Below are positions 49,705-59,518 of a stretch of 64,000 nucleotides of DNA, one piece after another. The position numbers and the translations under genes are program-made. Origin of the DNA: Malonomonas rubra DSM 5091 (GTDB taxonomy: Bacteria > Desulfobacterota > Desulfuromonadia > Desulfuromonadales > Geopsychrobacteraceae); assembly GCF_900142125.1 (NCBI RefSeq), contig NZ_FQZT01000006.1, forward strand, positions 169,193-233,192, written 5' to 3'. The notes beneath the pieces are model-generated. The model was given only the letters and a program-made list of their open reading frames with translations. It was not told the DNA's origin and searched no databases. Within the stretch, counting starts at the first letter, position 1, and each line of letters begins with the position of its first letter.

Positions 49705-50138
49705 GGGTACTGGATGTATTCTGTCAGCTGTTTGATCAGAAATTCCTTTTCAGCCAGTGACGCTTTAACCAGATCGCCAATGGAGACCAGCCCGCAAAGT
49801 TGACCTTCCTGCTCAACCGGCAGGTGGCGGCAGCGTTTGTCTGTGACCAATGCCATGCAGTCATCTACGGTACTCTCGGGTTGCACTGTATGTACGACTT
49901 CAGTCATGAATAAACTTACAGATGCATCGAGAGGGGCCGAACCGTGCTCAGTGACTTTGCGCGCATAGTCCCGCTCGGAAAAAATACCGCACAATGCCCC
50001 ATCCTCATCGCTGGTAACAATGACGGCACCAATATTGGCGGCGGCCATTTGCTGCAGCGCTTCAAAGACAGTCTTTGAAGAGTTGATCGTTGAAACATTG
50101 GCCCCTTTTTCCTGCAGAATCTCCTTGACGGTTCTCAT
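49701..50138 (-). CDS. CBS-domain pair protein
   Basis: The 145-aa protein is made of two CBS domains (a Bateman module), with MRTVKEILQEKGANVSTI and ALQQMAAANIGAVIVTSD in the first and VHTVQPESTVDDCMALVTDKRCRHLPV in the second (region about 78-104). It contains GIFSERDYARKV, a common adenosyl-ligand region. Such modules bind AMP, ATP or SAM and regulate partners. No partner adjoins. A possible promoter region is in the 182 bp upstream. Confidence 0.88.
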   Translation of the reverse strand: MRTVKEILQEKGANVSTINSSKTVFEALQQMAAANIGAVIVTSDEDGALCGIFSERDYARKVTEHGSAPLDASVSLFMTEVVHTVQPESTVDDCMALVTDKRCRHLPVEQEGQLCGLVSIGDLVKASLAEKEFLIKQLTEYIQYP

Positions 50139-50320
50139 CTCTGACCTCCGTGTTAATCCCTCTACGATATAAAAATCAAAAGCATATAATCACCATACTC
50201 TACCTTCGAGCAACGTAATTGCAAACGCTTTTTCTACTGAAACCTCTGCGAAGATGGACAAAGATCGGTTATACTTATACGCTAAATGACTAAGTTAAAT
50301 GAGAAAAGGTGGTGTGAACT

Positions 50321-50764
50321 ATGGCAGAGGAAAACATTGATACGATTATTCGTCAGGGCATTGAGGCCGCGGAAAAAGGGTACATTCATTCTGCTCAGGT
50401 TTTGTTGAACCAAGCCGTCGAAGGGCGTAACACGCCAGAGCTTCACAGCTATCTGGCCTATTGCATGGCCAAAGATGAGGGACGAATAAGTGCAGCGGCA
50501 CGCACCTGCAGGGAGTCTATTCGTCGTGAACCGGGCAACTCACTGCATTATCTCCTGCTTGGTCGGATCCTGCTTCTGGCGGGAGAAAAGACGAAAGCGG
50601 TCGCAGCATTTCGCCAAGGCTTGAAAACCAGTCCCAACCCGAAGATTATTGTTGAATTGAAATCTCTGGGGCTGAGAAAACCTGCCATATTTAAAAGCCT
50701 GGACAGAAAACACCCTTTGAATAAGGTGGTAGGTAAAGTTTTTTCGACAATTGGTCTGCGCTGA
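50321..50764 (+). CDS. TPR-repeat protein
   Basis: The 147-aa soluble protein has two to three tetratricopeptide repeats (AEKGYIHSAQVLLNQAVEG, SAAARTCRESIRREPGNSLHY, GEKTKAVAAFRQGLKTSPN). The Arg/Lys-rich tail ends KVVGKVFSTIGLR. AAAAGGTGGTG precedes the ATG. It probably mediates protein-protein contacts. No function can be assigned. The 120 bp after the stop hold no gene. Confidence 0.82.
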   Translation: MAEENIDTIIRQGIEAAEKGYIHSAQVLLNQAVEGRNTPELHSYLAYCMAKDEGRISAAARTCRESIRREPGNSLHYLLLGRILLLAGEKTKAVAAFRQGLKTSPNPKIIVELKSLGLRKPAIFKSLDRKHPLNKVVGKVFSTIGLR

Positions 50765-50884
50765 AAGACCGCCATTCTGTGAATCTGGAATACGTCGTTA
50801 TGCTGGTTGAGTTGTTCTCCACAGGGAAACTGGTGAGTTTTCTTTGAACCGGCGGGAATGATCAATTGCAGAAGGCCAGACAAA

Positions 50885-50925
50885 AAACAGCAGGGGGCTG
50901 CAGATATGCAGCCCCCTGCTGTTTA
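50885..50925. terminator. Bidirectional terminator between TPR and hemerythrin genes
   Basis: A stem of 15 bp or more (ACAGCAGGGGGCTGCA at 50888-50902 region with its complement at 50907-50922), a GATA loop, and A and T tracts on both sides. Confidence 0.92.
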
Positions 50926-51390
50926 TCAGTGCCCGAAACTCCAGAACTTGCCGACCCAGGAATCTTTGACCCAGGATCTTTTGACGCCTTTTTTCAGCAG
51001 GAATGGGGCGTATTTCTGATCCTCAACCATGATATGATTAGTGATCCATTTCTTCAGGAAAAATAGCAGTTCTGGTGTGACCATGCGTTCACCAGACTGA
51101 ACTTTTTTGTTGATTTCCATTACCTGGGCACGAAGCTCCTGATGATGGCGGCAGTGATCATCATAGTCGGGGTATTCAAAAATGCGGAACAGACTTTCTT
51201 CAACTGCAAAATGAATAACTGTGTACTGAATGAGTTCGTTCATGATCTCCTTGGCAACGGCCGCTTTATTCTCACCCTCTGTCATGGCTTCGAAGAGGCG
51301 ATTGATCAAAGCGACCAAGTGCTTGTGTTGCTCATCAAGTTCCTGAATTCCTACACTGATTTTGTCAGACCAATCGATGAAATTGCTCAT
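50926..51390 (-). CDS. Bacteriohemerythrin
   Basis: The 154-aa four-helix protein has a non-haem diiron O2-binding site. Ligands are visible in DEQHKHLV (about 20-27), HFAVEESLF (about 58-66), HHQEL (about 81-85) and NHIMVEDQKYAPF (about 114-126). It stores or senses O2, or delivers it to other enzymes. ATG 51390 is chosen because the protein then starts MSNFIDWSDKISVGI, typical of the family; the open frame extends further upstream. An extra basic/aromatic tail (KRSWVKDSWVGKFWSFGH) follows the normal fold. It has its own promoter region of up to 256 bp shared with the divergent ACT gene. Confidence 0.92.
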   Translation of the reverse strand: MSNFIDWSDKISVGIQELDEQHKHLVALINRLFEAMTEGENKAAVAKEIMNELIQYTVIHFAVEESLFRIFEYPDYDDHCRHHQELRAQVMEINKKVQSGERMVTPELLFFLKKWITNHIMVEDQKYAPFLLKKGVKRSWVKDSWVGKFWSFGH

Positions 51391-51646
51391 AGCTATCCCC
51401 TGATAAAATAAGATTCCCGGTGTTGTCGTGTGTAAAATTAATGCTGGAAATGTTTTCATTTGGTGAGATGAAATTCGCAGTAACTTTATAATGCAGTGAA
51501 ATTAAAATCAACCGTTTTGGTAATAATTAATTTCTTTTGGCTAACCCACTGAACTCTGTGTCCTTTCTTTGTCAATTAGTTTCTCTTTGTGTGATTTCGG
51601 AACTGTGGTTAAATAACGTAGAAATATCACCTGCAAGGAGGAGCAG

Positions 51647-52177
51647 ATGGCGAACCGCTATATCATGACCGCTTTCGGCAAAGACCGGGTTGGCATTGTT
51701 GCTGATGTGACTCGCCTTTTGTACGAAAATGAGTGCAATCTGGAAGATACCAGCATGTCGATGCTGGCAGATGAATTTACTCTGAGTCTTCTGTTTTCCA
51801 GCCCCCGGGCCGACATTGAAGAGCATCTCGCCAAAGAATGTCGGCGCCTTGAGATGGAAAAAGCGATTTCCGCTTTTGTCCGTCCTTTACAGGCTGCTCA
51901 GCAACAAGCACGCAAAGGTTATAAAACCTGTACACTGCACATTGAGGGTTTGGACCAGGCTGGAATCGTGTTTAAAACCAGCCAGTTTCTGGCCGATAAC
52001 AAACTGAATATTATCCGCCTTAATTCAACGGCCAAAGCGTCGCCAGAAAGTGGTGTACCGATTTACTGTATGGATATTCATATCCAGGTACCGGAAGAGG
52101 TGCCGCTGGATGATGTTGAAGACAAGTTGATGGATGTCGCTGACGAGTTACATGTCGATGTGCTGTTGTCGCGTTGA
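51647..52177 (+). CDS. ACT-domain protein, GcvR-like
   Basis: The 176-aa protein consists of two ACT domains: MANRYIMTAFGKDRVGIVADVTRLL at the start and CTLHIEGLDQAGIVFKTSQFL (about residues 95-115), joined by a short linker. This is the layout of GcvR, the glycine cleavage system regulator. Both bind amino acids and act through protein contacts rather than DNA. AAGGAGGAG lies at ideal distance from the ATG. No glycine cleavage genes adjoin, so the role is inferred from the domain only. Confidence 0.85.
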   Translation: MANRYIMTAFGKDRVGIVADVTRLLYENECNLEDTSMSMLADEFTLSLLFSSPRADIEEHLAKECRRLEMEKAISAFVRPLQAAQQQARKGYKTCTLHIEGLDQAGIVFKTSQFLADNKLNIIRLNSTAKASPESGVPIYCMDIHIQVPEEVPLDDVEDKLMDVADELHVDVLLSR

Positions 52178-52207
52178 GTGAGCGGTGTTGATTTTTGGAC
52201 GATTGCG

Positions 52208-52233
52208 AAGCCGGAGTTTTTACTCCGGCTTTG
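52208..52233. terminator. Terminator between ACT-domain gene and nudix gene
   Basis: Perfect 10-bp stem AAGCCGGAGT (52208-52217) pairs with its complement at 52222-52231, with a TTTT loop. It lies between convergent genes. Confidence 0.85.
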
Positions 52234-52239
52234 TCATTT

Positions 52240-52677
52240 TCAGGAGAGTATCCTGTAGGGACCGGTGGCGTAACTGCGTAAGTGCAAGTTGCCGTCGTGT
52301 TCAAGCAGAGCTTTGATGCGATCACGGTTGACCGGATGTGTGATTCGCTCAAGAACCTTGTCTGCAGGGCACCATTCGGCTTCTGGCGTTTCCTCGCTTG
52401 GGGTTGGTTCTCCGGAGGAGTGCTGTGCGGTAAAGCAGAAGATGACGGCTGCTGGATCAGAAACCTTCGACCAGATGATTGCCGGTTTAGCGTTGCAGAT
52501 AGTGACGCCCGCCTCTTCAAGCACTTCGCGGCTAAGCGCATAGATCAGGGCTTCTCTTTCCTCAACCCGGCCCTGGGGGATTTCCCAGCCGCGCAGATGG
52601 TGCTTTACCAGTAGGATTTCGTCGGCAGTGTTGCGAATCATGCAGCTGACAACGACGACATGTTTCGGTTGACTCAT
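52240..52677 (-). CDS. Nudix hydrolase
   Basis: The 145-aa hydrolase of nucleoside diphosphate-linked compounds has an intact Nudix box with REVLEEAGV (Glu residues about 49-54) and upstream GWEIPQGRVEERE (about 30-42). It resembles the ADP-ribose pyrophosphatase/MutT group, but substrate is unknown. The start overlaps the mltA stop (ATGA), so it is translationally coupled to mltA. Confidence 0.9.
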   Translation of the reverse strand: MSQPKHVVVVSCMIRNTADEILLVKHHLRGWEIPQGRVEEREALIYALSREVLEEAGVTICNAKPAIIWSKVSDPAAVIFCFTAQHSSGEPTPSEETPEAEWCPADKVLERITHPVNRDRIKALLEHDGNLHLRSYATGPYRILS

Positions 52678-53891
52678 CAGTTGATTCCAGTGTCAGAAGG
52701 TTGTGATTCAATGCGACTTTGCAGTTGCTCGTCGCTGTTCTTTGGCAGCAGCAGCCAGAGTTGCCCATCCTGTTTCATGCGCCCGGCGATCGAACCTGCC
52801 TCTTTTCCCATTCCCCAGAAAAAGTCAGCACGCACCCGGCCCTTGATCGCGCCACCTGTATCTTGGGCGACCATCAGTTGCTGCAGTGGTTTGTCCGTTC
52901 CAGGGACTGAGGTTGCCAAAAAGACTGGGGCTCCCAGTGGGATGGTGCGCGGATCAACTGCCAGGCTGCGGCGCTCTGTCAACGGAATGCCGAGTGAACC
53001 GGGTGGCGTTTCATAGTCAGAGGGTAACTCACGGAAAAAGACATAACTTGGATTTTCGGCCAGCAATTCACGCCCCGCCTGAGGGTTGGCATTGACCCAG
53101 CTGCGAATATTCTGCATCGACATCTGATCGCGTGTCATCGCCTGCCGATCCAGCAGCAGTTTGCCGATGGAACGGTACTTGTGACCATTCTGGTTCGCGT
53201 AATTGACCATCACCAGTTCGCCATCTGGCAGGCGGATGCGACCGGAGCCCTGAATGTGCAGGAAGAATAGCTCGACAGGGTCTTCGACCCAGAAAATTTC
53301 ATGCCCGGCAAGCGGATTCTTCCCGTTGTCGATCTCGCCTCGTTCGAAATAGGGGACAACCCGGTTGCCAACGACACGCCCCCTCAGGCGATAATTGCTC
53401 AGCTCAGGGTAGATTTCGTCAAGATCAACAATCAGCAGGTCTTCCGGTTGGCCATAGAGAGGATAGCGATATTTGTCAGTCTGTATCCTGCTACCCGGTA
53501 GTTCCGGGCCATAGTAGCCGGTGATCATCCCAGTAAAGCTGCCGTCCTCGTTACGAACCTGGTAGGGCTGGAAAAAGGTTTCGAAAAACATTTTCGCAGT
53601 CGCTGAAGTGAGAGGCGAAACCTGCTTGGAAAGCTCACAGACCTCGCGCCATTGTTCTCGTTGACCGATCGCTTTACAGCTCTGCTCAAAAACTTTAAAT
53701 GGCTCAATAAGATCGTCATCGTTCCAGCCGTCGAGCTGGTGCCAATCAACTGCAAGTAAAGGCTCGATTTCAATTTGTGGCGGCGGAGGTGTGACAGGGG
53801 GGAGCTCGGGTTCAATGACAACCGGCGGTGCTTTGCTGACACAGGCTGCCAGGAACAGAAAAATTATAAAAATAAAAAATTTGTATTTCAT
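52677..53891 (-). CDS. mltA: Membrane-bound lytic murein transglycosylase A
   Basis: Cleaves peptidoglycan glycan strands to 1,6-anhydromuropeptides during wall turnover. The 404-aa lipoprotein has a signal ending FLFLAAC (Cys near residue 17) and the MltA domain with TGYYGPEL (about 135). A C-terminal 3D-type domain carries VAQDTGGAIKGRVRADFFWG (shown as region near 352-371), which holds the catalytic Asp. ATG 53891 is chosen because it starts the lipoprotein signal; the open frame extends to 53936. It is followed by the coupled nudix gene. Confidence 0.93.
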   Translation of the reverse strand: MKYKFFIFIIFLFLAACVSKAPPVVIEPELPPVTPPPPQIEIEPLLAVDWHQLDGWNDDDLIEPFKVFEQSCKAIGQREQWREVCELSKQVSPLTSATAKMFFETFFQPYQVRNEDGSFTGMITGYYGPELPGSRIQTDKYRYPLYGQPEDLLIVDLDEIYPELSNYRLRGRVVGNRVVPYFERGEIDNGKNPLAGHEIFWVEDPVELFFLHIQGSGRIRLPDGELVMVNYANQNGHKYRSIGKLLLDRQAMTRDQMSMQNIRSWVNANPQAGRELLAENPSYVFFRELPSDYETPPGSLGIPLTERRSLAVDPRTIPLGAPVFLATSVPGTDKPLQQLMVAQDTGGAIKGRVRADFFWGMGKEAGSIAGRMKQDGQLWLLLPKNSDEQLQSRIESQPSDTGIN

Positions 53892-53987
53892 ATGCTTACT
53901 GCTGTCCTGAAAGTGATACTGAAAATAATCTAACAATTATGACAGAGGCGGACAGTAGAATCCAGTGTGGATTTCTGGCAAAAGAGG

Positions 53988-56180
53988 TTAAAGCATATCG
54001 ACTGGATCGATATCGATAGAAAGCCCGACACCGCCAGGTATATTTTTTGATAGAGCTTCAAGGTCTGCAAGCATACTTCTGAGGCTGCTTCTTGCGGCCG
54101 ATTTCAACAGGATTTGGTAGCGCGTTTTGCCACGTAGCTTGGCCAGTGGGCAAGGACTGGGGCCGAGGACCTCGACATTGGTCGCTATGCTGAACAGTTG
54201 TTCTGCCAGTTGCTCTGCTTGCTGCTTGACTTGCTGTGGTTGATTTCCCGCCAGCACGAGATGAACCAGATGGCCACAAGGTGGGTAGCCGAGCTCCTGG
54301 CGAAAGGGGAGTTCCAGCTGGTAAAAATCAGCGTAGTTCTGCTCGGCAGCACAGGTCAGAGAATAATGTTCAGGATTGTAGGTCTGGATAAAGACCTTCC
54401 CTTTTCCGGTTGCCCTGCCGGCCCGCCCGGCAACCTGGGTGAGCAGGGTAAAGCTGCGTTCTGCGGCTCTGAAGTCGGGGAAATTGAGCAAGTTATCTGT
54501 GCCGAGCACACCGACTAAAGTTACACCGGGGAAATCATGCCCTTTGGCAATCATCTGTGTGCCGATGAGAATATCGATCTCGCGTCGCATCATTTTGTCA
54601 ACGATACGCTGATGGGCGCCTTTTCGACTGGTGGTGTCTCTATCCATGCGTGCAATCCGGGCTCCCGGAAAAAGCTCGGTAATTTCCTGCTCAAGGCGCT
54701 CTGTCCCTGCACCTTCTGGTTCGATATTCCCGCCATTGCAATTTGGGCAGACTTCTTTCGGCGGTTCGGCGTAATCGCAATAATGGCAACGGAGCAGGCG
54801 CTCACGTTGGTGAAATGTCAGGGTGATTTCGCAGTTCGGGCAATGAAAGCTGGTGCCACAATCGGTGCAGAGCAAAAAAGGCGCAAAGCCCCGGCGATTA
54901 AGCAACAGCATTGCCTGTTCACGCTTTTCCAGCGTGTTTTGCAATGCCTCAATCAACGGATTGGCGAGTGTTTGAGAGCTTTCTTCTTCTGCCAGGTTGA
55001 TCAGTTCGACCTGCGGCAGGTTTCCAGTGTGGACGCGCTGCGGCAACTCTAAACGTTGCAGGCTGCCCTGCTCACTACGGTAATAGCTGGCCAGCGAAGG
55101 TGTGGCGCTGCCAAGAACAATCGTGCAGCCCTGCTGCTGCGCCCGAACCAGGGCTAGGTCGCGGGCGTTATAACGAAACCCTTCGCTCTGCTTATAGCTT
55201 GTTTCGTGTTCTTCATCGACGATGATCAGACCGGGCCTACTCAGCGGAGCGAAAATCGCTGAACGGGCACCGATGACGATGTCAACTTCATTACGGTTGA
55301 TCCGACGCCAGGCATCATAACGTTCGCCGTCACTCAAGCCGCTGTGGAGAACTGCCAGCTTGCTCCCTTTGGGTTCGAAGCGGGCGCGGAAGCGCGCGAC
55401 CAGTTGCGGAGTCAAAGCAATCTCCGGTACCAGTATCAATGCCTGACGCTTTAAGTTTAAACACTTTTCAACGCTTTGCAGGTAGACCTCGGTTTTTCCG
55501 CTGCCCGTTACGCCATGTAGCAGATAGGGGCTGAAGGAATTTTTCTCGAGAGAGTCAGAGACTGATTTGACTGCATTTTTCTGGTCATTATTCAGGGTCA
55601 GGCATTTGTCTTCTGTGATTTTTTCGTAGAGAAAGGGATCGCGTTGGATCTCCTGTTCACATACTTCAAGGTAGCCCTGCTCGACCAGGCGATTCAGGCT
55701 GCTGTGTGGGGTGGAAAACTCTTGCCGTATGCGGCTTAAAGGTGTTTTTTCTTCCTCAGCGATAAGCTTGAGCAGTTCCTGCTGTTTTTGGCCACGCGGC
55801 AAGGGTTCCCTTTTCAACAAGCGATAAACCGGTTCATAGAGTATCCGCGTCTGGGTTTTGTCGCTACCCAGTCCTGCAGGCAGCGCGTTGCGGATAACCT
55901 GGCCAATCGGGTGACAGTAATAATCAGCGGCCCAGCGCAGAAGAGTTATCAGCTCCGGGGTGAGAAGCGGTTCTTCATCCAACAGGGTCGATATCTTTTT
56001 CAGACCTTTACTGGACCCTTGTCGTGTCAGCAGGATGAAACCGGTGCTGGTTCGACGTCCGAAAGGGACTTTGACACGTTTGCCGACAGCAACCTTTTCC
56101 ACCATTTCTGCTGGCACTAGGTAGGAAAACAGCTGCTTCAAGGGGGCGTTGACGGCAATATCGGCGATCAGTTCGGACAT
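53988..56180 (-). CDS. priA: Primosomal protein N' (replication restart helicase)
   Basis: 3'-5' helicase that reloads the replisome at stalled forks. The 730-aa product has the N-terminal 3'-end-binding domain (residues 1-110), Walker A GVTGSGKTEVYL (about 221-232), DEEHETSYKQ (DEAH-like, about 317-326), and the zinc-binding Cys cluster CTDCGTSFHCPNCEITL to CPNCNGG (about 440-485). GRATGKGKVFIQTYNP and AGRAG follow. All elements are present. It would be recruited by the SSB tip (ssb at 1779-2297). Confidence 0.95.
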   Translation of the reverse strand: MSELIADIAVNAPLKQLFSYLVPAEMVEKVAVGKRVKVPFGRRTSTGFILLTRQGSSKGLKKISTLLDEEPLLTPELITLLRWAADYYCHPIGQVIRNALPAGLGSDKTQTRILYEPVYRLLKREPLPRGQKQQELLKLIAEEEKTPLSRIRQEFSTPHSSLNRLVEQGYLEVCEQEIQRDPFLYEKITEDKCLTLNNDQKNAVKSVSDSLEKNSFSPYLLHGVTGSGKTEVYLQSVEKCLNLKRQALILVPEIALTPQLVARFRARFEPKGSKLAVLHSGLSDGERYDAWRRINRNEVDIVIGARSAIFAPLSRPGLIIVDEEHETSYKQSEGFRYNARDLALVRAQQQGCTIVLGSATPSLASYYRSEQGSLQRLELPQRVHTGNLPQVELINLAEEESSQTLANPLIEALQNTLEKREQAMLLLNRRGFAPFLLCTDCGTSFHCPNCEITLTFHQRERLLRCHYCDYAEPPKEVCPNCNGGNIEPEGAGTERLEQEITELFPGARIARMDRDTTSRKGAHQRIVDKMMRREIDILIGTQMIAKGHDFPGVTLVGVLGTDNLLNFPDFRAAERSFTLLTQVAGRAGRATGKGKVFIQTYNPEHYSLTCAAEQNYADFYQLELPFRQELGYPPCGHLVHLVLAGNQPQQVKQQAEQLAEQLFSIATNVEVLGPSPCPLAKLRGKTRYQILLKSAARSSLRSMLADLEALSKNIPGGVGLSIDIDPVDML

Positions 56181-56391
56181 AAAAACCTGCTGGGAAGAGT
56201 AAACAGGGGGACTGCTTTTCTATTACCACAGCCGTGAGTTACTGAGGGGGAAAATTTCTTCACAAGGTTTTTTTCCTCACCTCGCAGCTTTTTTGCCGGA
56301 AGAAGATTAAAAGCCCCATCTTGAACAATTTTTTCTGTATAATCCTCGGACTTTAGTGTTAGCGAAATCACGTCCGAAGGAGCTGAATTAA

Positions 56392-57114
56392 ATGCTGCGA
56401 AAGTATATCCCCCTGCTCTGCTGTCTGCTGTTGTTGTCGATCAGTTGCGGGGCGGTCATCACTCCTGCCTTTGCCAGTGAGCAGGAAGAGCGGGTCCGCC
56501 TGCTGCAAGAAAAACTGAAAAAGCTGAAGCAGTTGCTGGTGCAGATGGAAGAGCAGAAACTGAAGGAAACGCCCCCACAGGAAATCCCCTGGGAACCTTT
56601 GCTCGATTTTGGGCTTGAGCGTCCTGCTTACGATCAGTATGCCTACCTGGTGGCGCCACAGATGAAACAGGATATTCTCGACAGTGCGTTACAGCAACTT
56701 TACTTCTTTGCCAGCCAGGATGAGCTGAAAGAGCGCGGTACCCTGTTTGTTGTTCCTGCGCTGCCTCTGGCAGAAGGCGAAGTCATGTCGGTGAGCAAGT
56801 ACAACCGCGAGCTGGCGGTCCGCATGGTGAGGAAAATCGATCTGCCATCAGCGCTTGAGGGCGGGGTCCTGGTATTGCCCGATCCGATCAATGAAGAGGG
56901 CGTGGCCGATGGGCCGATGCTGCTGATCGACCTGACGGGCTGTGACCAGATGATGCGGGCTCGTATTTTCGAACTGCTGCAGTCGGTTCGCCTGTACACT
57001 GAAGATGGCAGCATCCAGGATTACATCATGGCTTTGTTGAAAAGCGCATCTCCACAGGCATTTTCAGTGTTTATCGAGGGGGAAAGAGCCTGGCTGGCAC
57101 TCGACAATGATTGA
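56392..57114 (+). CDS. Periplasmic protein with coiled coil, unknown family
   Basis: The 240-aa product has a signal-like segment (LLCCLLLLSISCGAVITPAFAS, about residues 7-29). A coiled-coil/Lys-Glu-rich helix (about 30-58: EERVRLLQEKLKKLKQLLVQ) and a folded domain follow, with LYFFASQDELKERGTLFVVP and ALEGGVLVLPDPI. The N-terminal Cys pair could also mark a lipoprotein-like site, but no clear lipobox is seen. AAGGAGC precedes the ATG. It sits between priA (divergent) and the haem cluster. Function unknown. Confidence 0.72.
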   Translation: MLRKYIPLLCCLLLLSISCGAVITPAFASEQEERVRLLQEKLKKLKQLLVQMEEQKLKETPPQEIPWEPLLDFGLERPAYDQYAYLVAPQMKQDILDSALQQLYFFASQDELKERGTLFVVPALPLAEGEVMSVSKYNRELAVRMVRKIDLPSALEGGVLVLPDPINEEGVADGPMLLIDLTGCDQMMRARIFELLQSVRLYTEDGSIQDYIMALLKSASPQAFSVFIEGERAWLALDND

Positions 57115-57223
57115 GTCGAACCCGCTTTTTGTAGTATCTTGATTAGATCGCAAAAGTTTTGCCCGTTGCGTATTTCGGCGACGGGCGCTTTTGCCGAAGG
57201 ACCATAAATCCCAAGGAGTCTAC

Positions 57224-58336
57224 ATGAGTTCCAACGAAGAGAAGTTTATCCCCAAGTGGTTGGCCTGGGAGAGTACCCAGCGTTGTAACCTCAACTGTGT
57301 TCATTGCCGCTGCTCATCCGATATGGAAGCCGCTGAAGGGGATTTTACGACTGAAGAAGCTTTCAAGCTGATTGATGATATCTGTGAAGTCAGCCAGCCG
57401 GTCATGGTGCTTTCCGGCGGTGAACCACTGATGCGCCCCGACATCTTCGAGATCGCCGAGTACGGAACCAGCAAGGGCCTGCGCATGTGCATGGCGACCA
57501 ACGGCACCCTGATAACCGATGAAGTCTGCCAGAAGATGATCAAGGCCGATATTAAGATGGTGTCGCTTTCTCTCGACGGGTCAACTGCTGAAATTCACGA
57601 CGACTTTCGGGCTTGCCCTGGTGCTTTCGAAGGCACCCTCCGTGGCGCTGAGACTCTCAAGCGCAACGGCATCAAATTTCTCGTCAACTCATCCTTCACT
57701 AAGCGCAACCAGCATGATATCGGCGAGTGCTTCAAGTTGGCGAAGAAGATCGGCGCCACCGCCTGGTACATGTTCATGATCGTGCCGACTGGCCGTGGCG
57801 AAGAGATCATGAACGAGTTGGTCAGCAAAGAGGATTACGAAGAGATTCTCGCCTGGCACTATGAGCAGGAAAAGAACGAGGATGACATCCTCATGCGCCC
57901 GACCTGTGCGCCGCACTACTACCGCATCGTGCCGCAAATGGCGAAAGCGGAAGGGGCCGACTTCAAGCGCCGGAGCCTGACCTTTTCGACCGGTGGCGGC
58001 AAAGGCTGCATTGCCGCCCAGACCATCTGCCTGATCGACTGTTTCGGTAACCTCAAACCTTGCTCCTATTTCCACTCGAGCGTCGGCAACGTCAAGCAGA
58101 TACCGTTCAAGGAGCTCTGGTTCAACTCCAAAACCTTCAAGGAACTGCGCGATTTCAGCCAGTACAAAGGCAAGTGTGGCGAGTGCGAGTTCATCAATGT
58201 CTGTGGCGGCTGCCGTGCCCGAGCCGATGCAGTGTACGGTGACTACATGGCGGAAGAGCCGTTCTGTAATTACATTCCGTTGAAGACCCGCAAACGGATG
58301 GAAAAGGAAGCGGCGGAAAACGCGCCAAAAGAATAG
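57224..58336 (+). CDS. Radical SAM/SPASM protein, haem biosynthesis type (AhbD/NirJ-like)
   Basis: The 370-aa radical SAM enzyme has the CNLNCVHC cluster motif (Cys 21, 25, 28), [11 protein letters not shown] (about 66-76) and a C-terminal SPASM-like set of Cys ([15 protein letters not shown]). The downstream hemE and hemH genes suggest a haem role, such as oxidative decarboxylation to haem (AhbD) or haem d1 precursor modification (NirJ). The exact reaction is inferred. ATG 57224 is chosen because AAGGAG lies 7 bases upstream. It is the first gene of a haem cluster. Confidence 0.88.
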   Translation: MSSNEEKFIPKWLAWESTQRCNLNCVHCRCSSDMEAAEGDFTTEEAFKLIDDICEVSQPVMVLSGGEPLMRPDIFEIAEYGTSKGLRMCMATNGTLITDEVCQKMIKADIKMVSLSLDGSTAEIHDDFRACPGAFEGTLRGAETLKRNGIKFLVNSSFTKRNQHDIGECFKLAKKIGATAWYMFMIVPTGRGEEIMNELVSKEDYEEILAWHYEQEKNEDDILMRPTCAPHYYRIVPQMAKAEGADFKRRSLTFSTGGGKGCIAAQTICLIDCFGNLKPCSYFHSSVGNVKQIPFKELWFNSKTFKELRDFSQYKGKCGECEFINVCGGCRARADAVYGDYMAEEPFCNYIPLKTRKRMEKEAAENAPKE

Positions 58337-58381
58337 ATTTCGATTTTTGACCCTAAATTTTATTCAGGAGATTTGTCAACG

Positions 58382-59416
58382 ATGACCGAATACAACTTTC
58401 TCAAAGCTTGCTGGTGCCAGCCCGTCGATCGTGTTCCTGTCTGGCTGATGCGCCAGGCTGGCCGTTACCTGCAGTGCTACAAGGATGTCCGCGCCAAGGG
58501 GGGTGGCACTTTTCTCGATCTGTGTAAAGACCCGGAGCGTGCAGCGGAAGTGACCATCCAGCCGATCGATATCCTCAACGCTGATGCCGCAATCCTGTTC
58601 TCAGACATTCTCACCCCGATAGAGCCGATGGGGATGAAACTCGACTTCGTGCCGGGGCCGGTGTTTGAAAACCCGATTCGTACCGCAGCCGACGTCGATG
58701 CTCTGGTGGTGCCGGAAGACATGGCAGAGGCCGTCTCCTACGTGCCCGAGATCATCAAGCGCCTGCGTGTTGCTTTCGAGGGGCGTGTGCCTCTGATCGG
58801 TTTCGGTGGCGCACCTTTTACTCTCGCCTGCTACATGGTTGAGGGCAAAGGGAGCAAGGATTTTGCCAGCCTCAAGCAGATGATGTACGGCGACTTCCCG
58901 CTCTACGATGCGCTGATGAAGAAGGTCACAGAGATGGATCGGCGTTACCTGAACATGCAGATCGAAGCAGGCGCCCAGGCGATCCAGATTTTCGATACCT
59001 GGGGTGGTTTGCTGGCGCCGCATGATTTTGAAAAATACATTCTGCCGTATGTTCAAGAGTTGATTAACGGCCTCAACCGTAAAGACATTCCGATCATCTA
59101 CTTTGTCAAAGGTGGTGGCGGTATGCTCGAACTGGTCAAGCAGGCAGGTGCTGATGTGCTCGGCCTCGACTGGCATGTCAACCTCGGTAAAGCACGTGAT
59201 ATTCTCGGCCCGGACATCGCCGTCCAGGGCAACCTCGATCCGACCGTGCTTTATGCACCGAAAGACCACATTGAGCGTGAAGTCCAGCGGATTCTGGACG
59301 AGAATGCTGATCGTCCCGGCTTCATCTTCAACCTGGGCCACGGTATTCTGCCGACGGTTCCGCCGGAGAATGCGATTCACATGGTGGAATGCGTACACAG
59401 GCTTAGTCAAAAATAG
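58382..59416 (+). CDS. hemE: Uroporphyrinogen decarboxylase
   Basis: Decarboxylates uroporphyrinogen III to coproporphyrinogen III. The 344-aa product has the conserved PVWLMRQAGRYL (about residues 19-30), PFTLACYMVEG (about 144-154), IFDTWGG (about 203-209) and a C-terminal FNLGHGILP (about 318-326). ATG 58382 is chosen over TTG 58373 because AGGAG is 11 bases upstream of it. It is in the haem cluster, 45 bp after the radical SAM gene. Confidence 0.94.
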   Translation: MTEYNFLKACWCQPVDRVPVWLMRQAGRYLQCYKDVRAKGGGTFLDLCKDPERAAEVTIQPIDILNADAAILFSDILTPIEPMGMKLDFVPGPVFENPIRTAADVDALVVPEDMAEAVSYVPEIIKRLRVAFEGRVPLIGFGGAPFTLACYMVEGKGSKDFASLKQMMYGDFPLYDALMKKVTEMDRRYLNMQIEAGAQAIQIFDTWGGLLAPHDFEKYILPYVQELINGLNRKDIPIIYFVKGGGGMLELVKQAGADVLGLDWHVNLGKARDILGPDIAVQGNLDPTVLYAPKDHIEREVQRILDENADRPGFIFNLGHGILPTVPPENAIHMVECVHRLSQK

Positions 59417-59439
59417 AGCAAACTTGGTGTGTGATGATG

Positions 59440-59468
59440 GGGGCAGAATTTATTATTCTGCCCCTTTT
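59440..59468 (+). terminator. Hairpin between hemE and hemH
   Basis: A perfect 10-bp stem GGGGCAGAAT (59440-59449) pairs with its complement at 59455-59464 and is followed by four T. It may partly terminate or attenuate transcription into hemH, which has its own ribosome-binding site 50 bp later. Confidence 0.75.
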
Positions 59469-59518
59469 CGTTTTCGCTTGTCAGCGCTGCAACCCCGGAG
59501 CTTTAAAGGACTTTGCAA